A DNA stretch of 64,000 nucleotides from positions 186,001 through 250,000 of the forward strand of contig CABJBM010000004.1 in NCBI GenBank assembly GCA_902363835.1, in the 5' to 3' direction. Positions within the stretch are counted from its first letter, which is position 1. Each line of letters opens with the position of its first letter. This DNA comes from Lachnospiraceae bacterium (GTDB taxonomy: Bacteria; Bacillota; Clostridia; Lachnospirales; Lachnospiraceae). The position numbers and the translations under genes were made by a program. The notes beneath the pieces are model-generated. The model did no database searches, was not told the origin of the DNA, and saw only the letters and a program-made list of their open reading frames with translations. Shown here in pieces: positions 1 through 7,858 of this stretch.

Positions 1-3000
1 ATGTCTTTGCGGCCCAGCTCCATATTGGCCAGTCCCTGGTAAAAAATATAGTCGGAAGGCTGGTCATTGTAGTAAAGTACACTTCCGGGTTCACTAAGAC
101 CTGCGGCAGCAAGTTCAAAGTATTTTTCAGCCTTTTCCTCATTGCCCAGCATGCGGTAAGCCATCCCCGTGTAGTAATGCGCCTCATTATCCGGAACATT
201 GGGAAGCTTACCTTCTCCCAGATTCTCCGGATATGTGAGAGTATCGGTAAGGAGAGACAGGGCTTCTTCCGGTTTTTTTTCTTCCAGTTTTTTAATTGCC
301 ATATGAATGAGGGCGTATCGGTACTGGGCGCTTGTTTTACCCTCTCCTCCTTCCCATGGGTGGAACCGGCAAGAGAGGAGAGCGGATAAGGCATCTTCGT
401 AACGTCCCGTGCAATTTAAAAGAGTGATATAGCGGAGGTACAGGTCGTCACGGGCTTTGGTATATTCCATATGAGATTCCATTACCTGAAGACGTTCTTC
501 TTTGGAACGGTTCATTTTGGCTGCCAGTTGGTCGTATTCCAGCCAGAAACGTGGATTTGCATCATCCAGTTTACAGGCCTTTTTCATGGATTCCATGGCT
601 TTCTCCAAATCGTTTTGTTTATTGTAATAAGCGATAGAGAGATTCCGGTATGCCATGGACAGGTCATCTTTTTGGGATATGGCTGATTCCCAGTGACAGG
701 CAGCTTTGGCATACTGTTTTTTGTCATAAAGCAGATTGCCCAGATAATAATGGGCCATGGGCGCATGGCCCAGTGCGCATATTGCATACTCTAATATTTG
801 TATTTCCTCCACTTTATTTGGGAAGCAGTAATCAGACGGACAAGCTTCAGCATTCCGGCAGCATTCCATTGCAACAGTTTTATTTCCAGCCAGATGATTC
901 AAGTATCCCTGATAGTACAGGCGTAATGGATTGGTGTCATCACAGCATTGCAGGATATTCAGTCCATCTTCATACAATCCTGCTTTCTTATAATCCAGCG
1001 ACAGTTCCAGATAGTTGTGTGCTTCCGTGCGCATTTTCTGCTGCCAGGACATCAGATCGTGACTAAGCATCGCCTTTTCGTACAGGCACCCCATGTACAG
1101 CGGATCAATGGCAAGGCTTTCGTCAAGAAATTCAGTGACCGGCCGTCTCAGTTTACGAAGAAGGGCAGCTTTTAAAGTACGGGCTTTCATGTTATGCCAG
1201 TTATTGATCATGGATTTGCCGGCAAACTCCAGAGCCTTTTCATATTCGCCTTTACGGGAAGCAAGGCAGGAAAGCCAGTAGAACCCTGTACTTTGAGTCT
1301 CTAAACTCCAGGTGGATTTATAAAAGGCATCCCAGGCTTTCTCATCCTGGCCGGTCGCTTCCAACGCCAGCCCCAGGTTAAAGTAACATTCACCGGAATA
1401 GGGATTGGGGTTTTTCCAGGTTTGCTTGTTTATGGCTGCCTGAAAATGAGGAATACTTTCTTTAAGATATCCCCTCCTTAAGAGGAGCAGACCGTAACCA
1501 TTGTTCAGCCGGATATCCGAAGTGTCTCTTTTTAATCCTTCCAGATAGTAATCTGACGGCTCGTAAGTGGCATGGCGGTACTGTTCCAGGTGTGTGGCAG
1601 CCAGATATAATTCCTCCAGGGATTTCATATCCTGTGGTGCCTTCATCGCTTCCGCCGGTTCCGGTATTGGTTTCAATTCTTCTTTATATATGGAGTATTC
1701 CACTAATTTTTTTTCATTCCAGAATACAGCCACCTTACAGTCCGATAAGTGTGAGGGGGTTGCAAAGGCGGTTTCAAAAAAATGTTCCGGTGATAAATCC
1801 GTATTATATTCATAAAGGACCGTATCTTTTTCCGTCACCCGGATGTAAGCATCAGGAAAGACACCGGTAGCATAGACCTTTAAAACGGTATTGCCGTTCT
1901 CATGGGCCCTGATACTGAGCATGGCATCTTTTGTGGCATTTTCCACTCTGCCCACACCTTTATATGGCATAAAGTATTGTACAAAGGTTTTCTCCTCCTG
2001 TGGTTTTAGCCAGGTAAAATCCGGCTGGTTGTCTGTGAACACTCCTGTCATTAATTCTATGTACGGACCGTCCGAATCCGTCAGGTTCCGGTCCCAGGTG
2101 TGGCCAAAATCTCCATTTCCCCAAGTCCACTGTTTCTTGCCGGGTGAAATATGATGGTCTGCCACATGGAGAAGTCCTGCACCCACCTTTTCATCGTAGT
2201 TTCCAATAAAGTCAAAATCAGAATGAGCAGCCATGTAAGAAGTCGGTACTTTTACATTTTTGTAGCGGGAAATATCCACTCCTGCGGAATAGTCAAATTT
2301 GTAATATTCTCCTGTAGCAATGGGAAAAGTGGAAACAGCACGTTTTCCGTGATCCATTACTGCATTTACATCCGGCGGGAATACGGAATAGGTGTTATCA
2401 TTAACAGGTACTGCCGGATTGGCCCACCATAAAAAGGTCTGGGGCAGGTCCGTGTTATTGTAAAGCTGCCCTTTAATTTCAATGTAAGCCCTGCCAGGAT
2501 ATAAGGTGATGGCTGCCATTCCCTTAGTACCGTACATTTTATCAATTTCACTTACATAGGCAGTACAGGAACCGTCCGGGTTTTGGGAAAGGGTATAGTC
2601 CACCGGTGAATAGGTAGAAGGACGGTGGTGCTGAGGCCAGTTGAATTCAATGCCTCCCGAGATCCAGGGACCCGTAAGACCAACCAGTGCAGGTTTAATG
2701 ACATGATTATAATAAACAAAATCATACCCGTTGGTTTTATCATAGGCACGCTGGATTCTGCCGCCCAGTTCAGGCAGAATCATGATTTTTAAATATTCAT
2801 TTTCAAGGAAGACAGCCTGATAAACTACATCCTCTTTTGTATCGGAAATCTTTTCTGTTACCGGAAAAGGATATACCTTTCCGGAACTCCCCTGATAAGC
2901 TCTTTTCTCAATAAACAGAGGGCTTTTTTCAGGAGGAAATACTTTGTAGGTTGGAATCGTGAATTGTTCTTCCCATATTTTCACCTGTGTTTCTGATGCC

Positions 3001-3002
3001 AT
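1..3002 (-). CDS. DUF5107 domain protein with C-terminal TPR repeats (partial, runs off the left edge)
   Basis: An open minus-strand frame runs from an ATG at 3002 to the window edge with no stop, about 1000 codons seen. The start has a good Shine-Dalgarno (AAGGAG, about 3010-3016). The N-terminal half is a beta-rich region of DUF5107 type, with phrases such as GGIEFNWPQHH and FLWWANPAV that resemble galactose-mutarotase-like folds. The C-terminal half is a series of TPR-like helical repeats containing GECYFNLGLALEATGQ and MAHYYLGNLLYDKKQYAKA. From family knowledge, such proteins sit in glycan-utilisation loci of gut Firmicutes and Bacteroidetes, and their biochemical role is poorly defined. 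It diverges from the AraC regulator and lies beside a sugar ABC importer, so a role in handling the same carbohydrate is inferred. The family call is fairly firm and the function is open. Confidence 0.75.
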   Translation of the reverse strand, partial: MASETQVKIWEEQFTIPTYKVFPPEKSPLFIEKRAYQGSSGKVYPFPVTEKISDTKEDVVYQAVFLENEYLKIMILPELGGRIQRAYDKTNGYDFVYYNHVIKPALVGLTGPWISGGIEFNWPQHHRPSTYSPVDYTLSQNPDGSCTAYVSEIDKMYGTKGMAAITLYPGRAYIEIKGQLYNNTDLPQTFLWWANPAVPVNDNTYSVFPPDVNAVMDHGKRAVSTFPIATGEYYKFDYSAGVDISRYKNVKVPTSYMAAHSDFDFIGNYDEKVGAGLLHVADHHISPGKKQWTWGNGDFGHTWDRNLTDSDGPYIELMTGVFTDNQPDFTWLKPQEEKTFVQYFMPYKGVGRVENATKDAMLSIRAHENGNTVLKVYATGVFPDAYIRVTEKDTVLYEYNTDLSPEHFFETAFATPSHLSDCKVAVFWNEKKLVEYSIYKEELKPIPEPAEAMKAPQDMKSLEELYLAATHLEQYRHATYEPSDYYLEGLKRDTSDIRLNNGYGLLLLRRGYLKESIPHFQAAINKQTWKNPNPYSGECYFNLGLALEATGQDEKAWDAFYKSTWSLETQSTGFYWLSCLASRKGEYEKALEFAGKSMINNWHNMKARTLKAALLRKLRRPVTEFLDESLAIDPLYMGCLYEKAMLSHDLMSWQQKMRTEAHNYLELSLDYKKAGLYEDGLNILQCCDDTNPLRLYYQGYLNHLAGNKTVAMECCRNAEACPSDYCFPNKVEEIQILEYAICALGHAPMAHYYLGNLLYDKKQYAKAACHWESAISQKDDLSMAYRNLSIAYYNKQNDLEKAMESMKKACKLDDANPRFWLEYDQLAAKMNRSKEERLQVMESHMEYTKARDDLYLRYITLLNCTGRYEDALSALLSCRFHPWEGGEGKTSAQYRYALIHMAIKKLEEKKPEEALSLLTDTLTYPENLGEGKLPNVPDNEAHYYTGMAYRMLGNEEKAEKYFELAAAGLSEPGSVLYYNDQPSDYIFYQGLANMELGRKD

Positions 3003-3040
3003 AATTTTAATCTCCTTTGGTTGTTTAATTATTATGATAA

Positions 3041-3056
3041 TGCACGGTGCACGGAT
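3041..3056. promoter_or_regulatory. Tandem TGCACGG heptamers in the divergent DUF5107/araC promoter region
   Basis: TGCACGG occurs twice head-to-tail (3041-3047 and 3048-3054), about 40 bases upstream of the DUF5107 start. The 9-mer TGCACGGAT (3048-3056) recurs at 4320-4328, just downstream of the promoter of the sugar ABC operon. Direct repeats of this size are typical of AraC-family operators, so these are candidate binding sites for the adjacent regulator. This is inference only. Confidence 0.35.
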
Positions 3057-3200
3057 TTTCTGCATTCATTCTAACATAGAGAGGAAGCCTTATAAAATGT
3101 CATATTGTGATTAATGATGGACAATATTGCATTAAAGTATTATATTGGAGATATGAGTATATTTGACAATAAAAAAATGGATGGTTTTAAGGGAGAGCGG

Positions 3201-4046
3201 ATGATTGTCCTGCCTACGGAAGTGTTTCAGGATTATGTGAAGCATCCTCAGGTAAGGCGGTTATATTTAACGGATGTGGGATTTTTCCCGTGTGCAAGGC
3301 ACCACTACAGGGAAAGAAAGGATGGGATCGAAGAGTATATATTTATATACTGTACGGAAGGAAAGGGTATTATTAATGTTAACAGGAAACAATATGTGCT
3401 GCATGAAAATGAAGCCTTTTGTATCCCAAGATTCCAGGGGCACAGTTATTATGCCTGTGAAGATAATCCCTGGAGTATTTTATGGGTACACATAAAGGGA
3501 GAGGATACAAAATACTTTCCATTAGAAGAATGCCGTATCGTACAGTTTAATTCCAATAATTCCACAAACCGTATGCTGTTTCTGTTTGAGCTATTATTCA
3601 GTGTATTGGAAAGAAACTACACTCTGGGTAATTTTATCTATATATCCCAGGTGCTGGCCCTGATTTTAGCAGAGACATATGACCGGGAAAAGCATCATAC
3701 CACCCTGGAACAGAATAAGTATGTGACAGCTGTTGTAAGGTACATGTATAAGCATCTCCAGGAAAGCCTGACCCTGGAGCAGATTTCAGAGGAGTTTGAG
3801 TTGTCCAAAAGTTATCTGAATGCGATTTTCCAGAAATATACCCAGCATGCACCTATGGACTTTTACATTAATCTTAAAATGAAAGAAGCCTGTAAGCTGT
3901 TTCGGGCAACAGATATGTATATTTATGAAGTGGCACAAAGGCTTGGATATAAGGATCAATATTATTTTTCAAGAATATTTAAAAAGGTTGTGGGTATTTC
4001 TCCCAAAGAATATAAAAACAGTGATTATTTCTATTATAAAGAATAA
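3201..4046 (+). CDS. AraC-family transcriptional regulator with N-terminal cupin domain
   Basis: About 281 residues. The N-terminal part is an AraC-type effector/cupin domain (RRLYLTDVGFFP, then YIFIYCTEGKGIINV). The C-terminal hundred residues carry the double helix-turn-helix (SLTLEQISEEFELSKSYLNAIFQ, split by the family's second helix pair) and the signature AQRLGYKDQYYFSRIFKK. The frame opens upstream at 3114, but only the ATG at 3201 has a proper Shine-Dalgarno (AAGGGAG at 3189-3195, five-base spacing), so that start is preferred. It sits between the DUF5107 gene and the sugar ABC operon and most likely activates one or both in response to the imported sugar. The inducer is unknown. The family assignment is firm. 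Confidence 0.9.
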   Translation: MIVLPTEVFQDYVKHPQVRRLYLTDVGFFPCARHHYRERKDGIEEYIFIYCTEGKGIINVNRKQYVLHENEAFCIPRFQGHSYYACEDNPWSILWVHIKGEDTKYFPLEECRIVQFNSNNSTNRMLFLFELLFSVLERNYTLGNFIYISQVLALILAETYDREKHHTTLEQNKYVTAVVRYMYKHLQESLTLEQISEEFELSKSYLNAIFQKYTQHAPMDFYINLKMKEACKLFRATDMYIYEVAQRLGYKDQYYFSRIFKKVVGISPKEYKNSDYFYYKE

Positions 4047-4080
4047 GCAAAATCCAAATATGGGTTTTGCTTATTCTTTT
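4036..4080. terminator. Rho-independent terminator after the AraC gene
   Basis: A perfect 14-bp inverted repeat (4039-4052 with 4065-4078) ends in a short T run. The araC stop codon lies inside the left arm. The A-rich left flank and T-rich right flank would allow it to work in both directions. Confidence 0.8.
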
Positions 4081-4251
4081 ACTTTATAATAAGATGACAC
4101 ATTATATTATCCGGATACGGGTAATATAATGCATTTCAATTTGTGCAATTATAATCCGGGTATCTGTAGGATATATGTCAAATAGCATAATTAATCGGCG
4201 GCATGTTTTGAAAAAACAGTAAAATAGTCCATCAAATTAAAGAATTCATCA

Positions 4252-4279
4252 TTTTGATTATGTGCATTTGTGCTATACT
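4252..4279 (+). promoter_or_regulatory. Probable promoter of the sugar ABC operon (extended -10)
   Basis: TATACT at 4274-4279 is preceded by TGC, which makes an extended -10. A weak -35 candidate (TTTTGA, 4252-4257) lies 16 bases upstream. The predicted start near 4287 implies an untranslated leader of almost 300 bases. Confidence 0.5.
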
Positions 4280-4286
4280 AGACATA

Positions 4287-4580
4287 CGAAGTAAAGAAAT
4301 CTAAGCACCGGTTATAGAATGCACGGATAATGAACCGGTGAAGAAAACAAAGGCCTGAGTTTTCGAATAGTTCCAAAGAGAGATTGACGCAGCACGAATG
4401 AAAAATAAAGGAGTTGAGCTGACATAGAGAGAAGGAGATACAAAGGAATCCCACATAATTATCGGCTCATTCACTGAGATATAATGCTCAATAAGGTCGA
4501 AAAAACCTTGAAAATATTGAAAAGCACATGATTATATGGGGAAAAAGATTTGAAATCTGATAAATTGGAAGGAGAAATTT
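4287..4580 (+). other. Long untranslated leader of the sugar-binding-protein gene
   Basis: About 290 bases separate the predicted start of transcription from the binding-protein ATG. They hold a hairpin CACCGGTT/AACCGGTG (4306-4313 with 4333-4340), a copy of TGCACGGAT in its loop (4320-4328), a small AAGG/CCTT hairpin near 4492-4510, and a nine-codon ATG-to-TAG frame at 4399-4428 without a Shine-Dalgarno. No known riboswitch core was recognised. The gene itself has a good ribosome site (GGAAGGAG, about 4567-4574). Confidence 0.4.
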
Positions 4581-5924
4581 ATGAAACGTAAAATTATGGC
4601 TCTGCTGTTAGCAATAATTATGGTTGTACCTGCCTTAAGTGCCTGCAGCAATAAAGGTGATTCAGCGGAAGTAAAAAACGGTGCATCGGATGCAGCTTCA
4701 AAAAACAGTGGTGATGAGGAAATCACTCTCACTATTTGGGACTGGGATGAAGCCCACCTGTCACATATGACAGAGTGGTATCATGAGAAACACCCTAATA
4801 TTAAATTTGATACCCTGGTAGTAGGTACGGCGGACTATATGCAGAAACTCCAAAGTGCACTTGCCTCCGGAAGCGGAGTTCCTGATATTATATTAGGTGA
4901 AATGTCATACCGGGGAAAAGTATTTGACCTTGATATCACAGAAGATTTGACACAGGCGCCTTATAATGTAAATCCGTCTGATATGTTTGATTTTGCCGTA
5001 AAACTGGAATCCGGTCCCAATGGGGAATTATATGGTGTAGAACAGCAGATCTGCCCGAGCGGATTGGCATACCGCCGTGACCTGGCAAAGGAATATCTTG
5101 GAACGGATGATCCTGCGGAACTTGCCGGGATGATTTCAGATTGGGATAAAATGTTTGCCGTCAGCAAGCAGGTAAAGGAAAAAAGCGGCGGCAGTGTAAC
5201 CGCGCTGCCGGGTATTTCCGTATTATTGATAGAAATTTTATCAAGCCAGAATGTAAAAGATTATATTGATGGTAATGATATTGATTTAACCGGACGTTAC
5301 AAAGATATTCTGGAAATTGCCACTAAGTTTAATCAGGCAGGTGTCTTAGGAAATCAGGAAAGAAGTACTCCTGCACTGAATTCCGGTTTTTCAGAAGGCA
5401 GTTTTATATTTTACCCATGTGCACCCTGGAGCTGTAAATGGAGCATTGCAACCAATGATCCCGATGGTTCAGGTAACTGGGGCCTTACGAAAGCTCCCGG
5501 AGGCGGATTTACCGTTGGAGGTACTTCTGTAAGTATTTATTCGGGAAGCAAGCATAAAGAAGCAGCATGGGATTATGTGAAAGACGTTTATTGTGATGGT
5601 GAAGGTGTGGAGGAAGCGTTTAAACAGTTTGGCTTTATGACAGGTTTTACTACACCTTATGAAGATAAAAACTCTTATTTCTTTAAGGAAAAAGGCCAGT
5701 ATGATGATTTCTTCGGCGGTCAGAATCTGGCAGATTACTTCATCAATGATATTGCAATCAATACCGTAGGACAGGTTCAGACTAAAAATGAAGCTTTTGT
5801 AAAATCAGCAATGACTGCCGTTACATCGCAGATGGCAAATAATCCATCTATGAGCGCGGACGAAGCGCTGGAATTATTAAAAACAGAGACACAGACTCTG
5901 ATTCCTTCTGCAGCTTTGAAATAA
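4581..5924 (+). CDS. Sugar ABC transporter substrate-binding lipoprotein (family 1, UgpB/MalE-like)
   Basis: 447 residues with a lipoprotein signal peptide: basic MKRK, a hydrophobic core, then the lipobox LSAC with Cys near residue 21. The mature protein shows the cluster-B binding-protein pattern, with TIWDWDEAHLSHM at the start, GVPDIILGEM, and the late GGTSVSIYSGSKHKEAAWDY that marks extracellular solute-binding protein family 1. It would be tethered to the outer face of the membrane and pass an oligosaccharide to the two permeases that follow. A hairpin separates it from them, consistent with higher expression of the binding protein. The ligand cannot be read from sequence; the downstream GH2 and heparinase-type genes suggest a uronate- or galactoside-containing oligosaccharide. 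Confidence 0.92.
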   Translation: MKRKIMALLLAIIMVVPALSACSNKGDSAEVKNGASDAASKNSGDEEITLTIWDWDEAHLSHMTEWYHEKHPNIKFDTLVVGTADYMQKLQSALASGSGVPDIILGEMSYRGKVFDLDITEDLTQAPYNVNPSDMFDFAVKLESGPNGELYGVEQQICPSGLAYRRDLAKEYLGTDDPAELAGMISDWDKMFAVSKQVKEKSGGSVTALPGISVLLIEILSSQNVKDYIDGNDIDLTGRYKDILEIATKFNQAGVLGNQERSTPALNSGFSEGSFIFYPCAPWSCKWSIATNDPDGSGNWGLTKAPGGGFTVGGTSVSIYSGSKHKEAAWDYVKDVYCDGEGVEEAFKQFGFMTGFTTPYEDKNSYFFKEKGQYDDFFGGQNLADYFINDIAINTVGQVQTKNEAFVKSAMTAVTSQMANNPSMSADEALELLKTETQTLIPSAALK

Positions 5925-5947
5925 CAATAACATGGGGTAAACATACG

Positions 5948-5984
5948 AGGCTGCTGCCAAGAGGGGCAGCAGCCTTATTTCTTT
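5948..5984 (+). terminator. Intercistronic hairpin between binding protein and permease genes
   Basis: An 11-bp GC-rich stem (5948-5958 with 5965-5975) with a 6-base loop is followed by a T-rich tail. It lies within an otherwise co-directional transport operon, so it probably acts as a partial terminator or 3'-end stabiliser that makes the binding protein more abundant than the permeases. Confidence 0.65.
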
Positions 5985-6043
5985 CAGTTTACAGGTGTGG
6001 TATCAAATTCTGTAAATAAAATTAAGAACAGGAGGAATTCTGT

Positions 6044-6970
6044 GTGCACACTAAAAATATGCAAAAGAGCAATAAATGGCCCTATATTTTCTGCCTGCCG
6101 TTTTTGGGGGCATATTTCCTATTCAATTTATTTCCTATGTTATACTCTTTCCAATTAAGTTTCTTTGACTGGAATGGCGTGAAAACTAAAATGTTTGTGG
6201 GATTACAGAATTACATTACTCTATTTACCAAAGACCCTTTGTTTCTTAAGTCTCTTGTAAATACGATTATCCTGATGGCATTTTCTACTCCCATTACGGT
6301 ATTTCTGGGTATGGCAGTGGCGTATCTGCTGTTTGATATTGGAAGAGGAAAACGTTTTTATCAGACAGTTAATTTTTTTCCGTATATTACAACACCCGTT
6401 GCAATTGGTTTTATCTTCTCCTATTTATTTGACTGGCAGTCCGGTTATATCAACAAGCTGCTGTTAGGGACAGGACTTATAAACCAGCCGTTTTACTGGC
6501 TGCAAAGCGAAGTTGCATCAAAGGCGATTGTAGTAATTATGATAGTATGGCGTTACCTGGGATATTATATGACCATTTATCTGGCAGCTATGACCTCCGT
6601 GTCGTCAGAAGTGTATGAAGCAGCGGCGGTGGATGGCGCCAGCAGGTTAAAGATGTTCATCAGTATTACGGTTCCAATGCTGAAAAACACTACGATCTTT
6701 CTCATTGTCACTTCTATTATCGGTGGGTTACAGATGTTTGAAGAACCCAAACTTTTATTCAGCGGATGGGCAACCATTGGAAATGGCCAGACCGGCGGTC
6801 CCGGTAATACGGTATTAACTACAGTCTGGAAGTTCTATAATGACGCATTTAACATGGATTCCAGGCTTGGATATGGGGCGGCAATCGCATATTCCCTTTT
6901 TGTGTTCATTATACTATTCTCAATTATCGGATTTAAAGTTACTAAGGGAAAGGATGGTGGCAATGAATAA
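6044..6970 (+). CDS. Sugar ABC transporter permease (MalF/UgpA-like)
   Basis: 308 residues, a multi-spanning membrane protein with hydrophobic segments from WPYIFCLPFLGAYFLF onward. It carries the EAA loop typical of binding-protein-dependent permeases (YEAAAVDGASRLKMFISITVP, which contacts the ATPase). The start is GTG at 6044, supported by AGGAGGA at 6030-6036 with seven-base spacing; the ATG six codons later is less well placed. It overlaps the next permease gene by eight bases. No ATPase gene lies in the locus, so the importer presumably borrows a shared MsmX/UgpC-type ATPase, as is common in Firmicutes. Confidence 0.93.
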   Translation: MHTKNMQKSNKWPYIFCLPFLGAYFLFNLFPMLYSFQLSFFDWNGVKTKMFVGLQNYITLFTKDPLFLKSLVNTIILMAFSTPITVFLGMAVAYLLFDIGRGKRFYQTVNFFPYITTPVAIGFIFSYLFDWQSGYINKLLLGTGLINQPFYWLQSEVASKAIVVIMIVWRYLGYYMTIYLAAMTSVSSEVYEAAAVDGASRLKMFISITVPMLKNTTIFLIVTSIIGGLQMFEEPKLLFSGWATIGNGQTGGPGNTVLTTVWKFYNDAFNMDSRLGYGAAIAYSLFVFIILFSIIGFKVTKGKDGGNE

Positions 6971-7790
6971 AAGAAAAAGAATGTTTCATGCCATAATAAA
7001 ACAGGCGCTTTTGATACTGATGACTTTGATTATGTTCTTTCCTTTGTATATTGTATTTATTATGGGCACTTATTACAGCGAGGATATTTTCAAAGGCCTG
7101 CCTTTTCTGCCTGGTGACTATCTCCTGGAAAATTTAAAAACAGTGCTTAAAAACCACTACTTCAAAGCATACTTTAATTCTATTTTTGTATCGGTAGTAT
7201 CGGTTGCTTTAAGTGTTTTTGTCTCGTCCTTGATTGGATTTGCGTTAGCCAAATACCGTTTTAAAGGTAAAAAAGCAATCTTTACATTTATAATCGCTAT
7301 TATGATGATTCCCGGACAGATTTCCATGATCGGTTATATACTGGAGATGAGAACGTTAAGACTTAATAATACTCTGTTTCCGTTAATATTCACGTGGACC
7401 GCACATCCTCTGGGGGCATTTCTCATGACTCAGTTTATTAAAGATTCTGTTCCTACGGAGCTGCTGGAATCCGGGCGTATTGATGGATGTTCAGAACCGG
7501 GGCTTTTCTTAAGGATTGTTGTACCATGTATAAAGCCGGGATTTTTGACACTGGCAACTCTGGTGTTTTTATGGTCCTGGAATAGTTATATTTTGCCTTT
7601 AATACTGGTAAACAAACAGAGCTTGTTTACCATTCCGCTTATGGTGTCCAACTTATCCAATCAGTTTCGAAGTGATTACGGAGCAATTATGTGTGCCCTG
7701 TCTTTGTCCGTGCTTCCCATGATTGTGATTTTCAGTTTGTGTTCCAAAACTTTTATCAAGGGTATTGCAGCGGGAGCGGTGAAAGGGTGA
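6963..7790 (+). CDS. Sugar ABC transporter permease (MalG/UgpE-like)
   Basis: 275 residues from the ATG at 6963, which overlaps the stop of the first permease and is served by an AAGG-type site about nine bases upstream. The frame extends further upstream inside the previous gene, but that part does not resemble the family. Membrane helices are evident (ALLILMTLIMFFPLYIVFI and others), and the EAA-type loop reads ELLESGRIDGCSEPGLFLRI. It pairs with the preceding permease to form the channel of the importer. Confidence 0.92.
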   Translation: MNKRKRMFHAIIKQALLILMTLIMFFPLYIVFIMGTYYSEDIFKGLPFLPGDYLLENLKTVLKNHYFKAYFNSIFVSVVSVALSVFVSSLIGFALAKYRFKGKKAIFTFIIAIMMIPGQISMIGYILEMRTLRLNNTLFPLIFTWTAHPLGAFLMTQFIKDSVPTELLESGRIDGCSEPGLFLRIVVPCIKPGFLTLATLVFLWSWNSYILPLILVNKQSLFTIPLMVSNLSNQFRSDYGAIMCALSLSVLPMIVIFSLCSKTFIKGIAAGAVKG

Positions 7791-7858
7791 GGGGAATTTC
7801 AAAAATAAACAATTAGGGCACATTTGTTACCAGCCATCAGAATATGGAGGAAAGTAAA

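Noticed and set aside
4470..4482. CTGAGAT in the ABC leader, reminiscent of a thiamine riboswitch
   Set aside because: The other conserved parts (ACCTGA and the surrounding stems) are missing.
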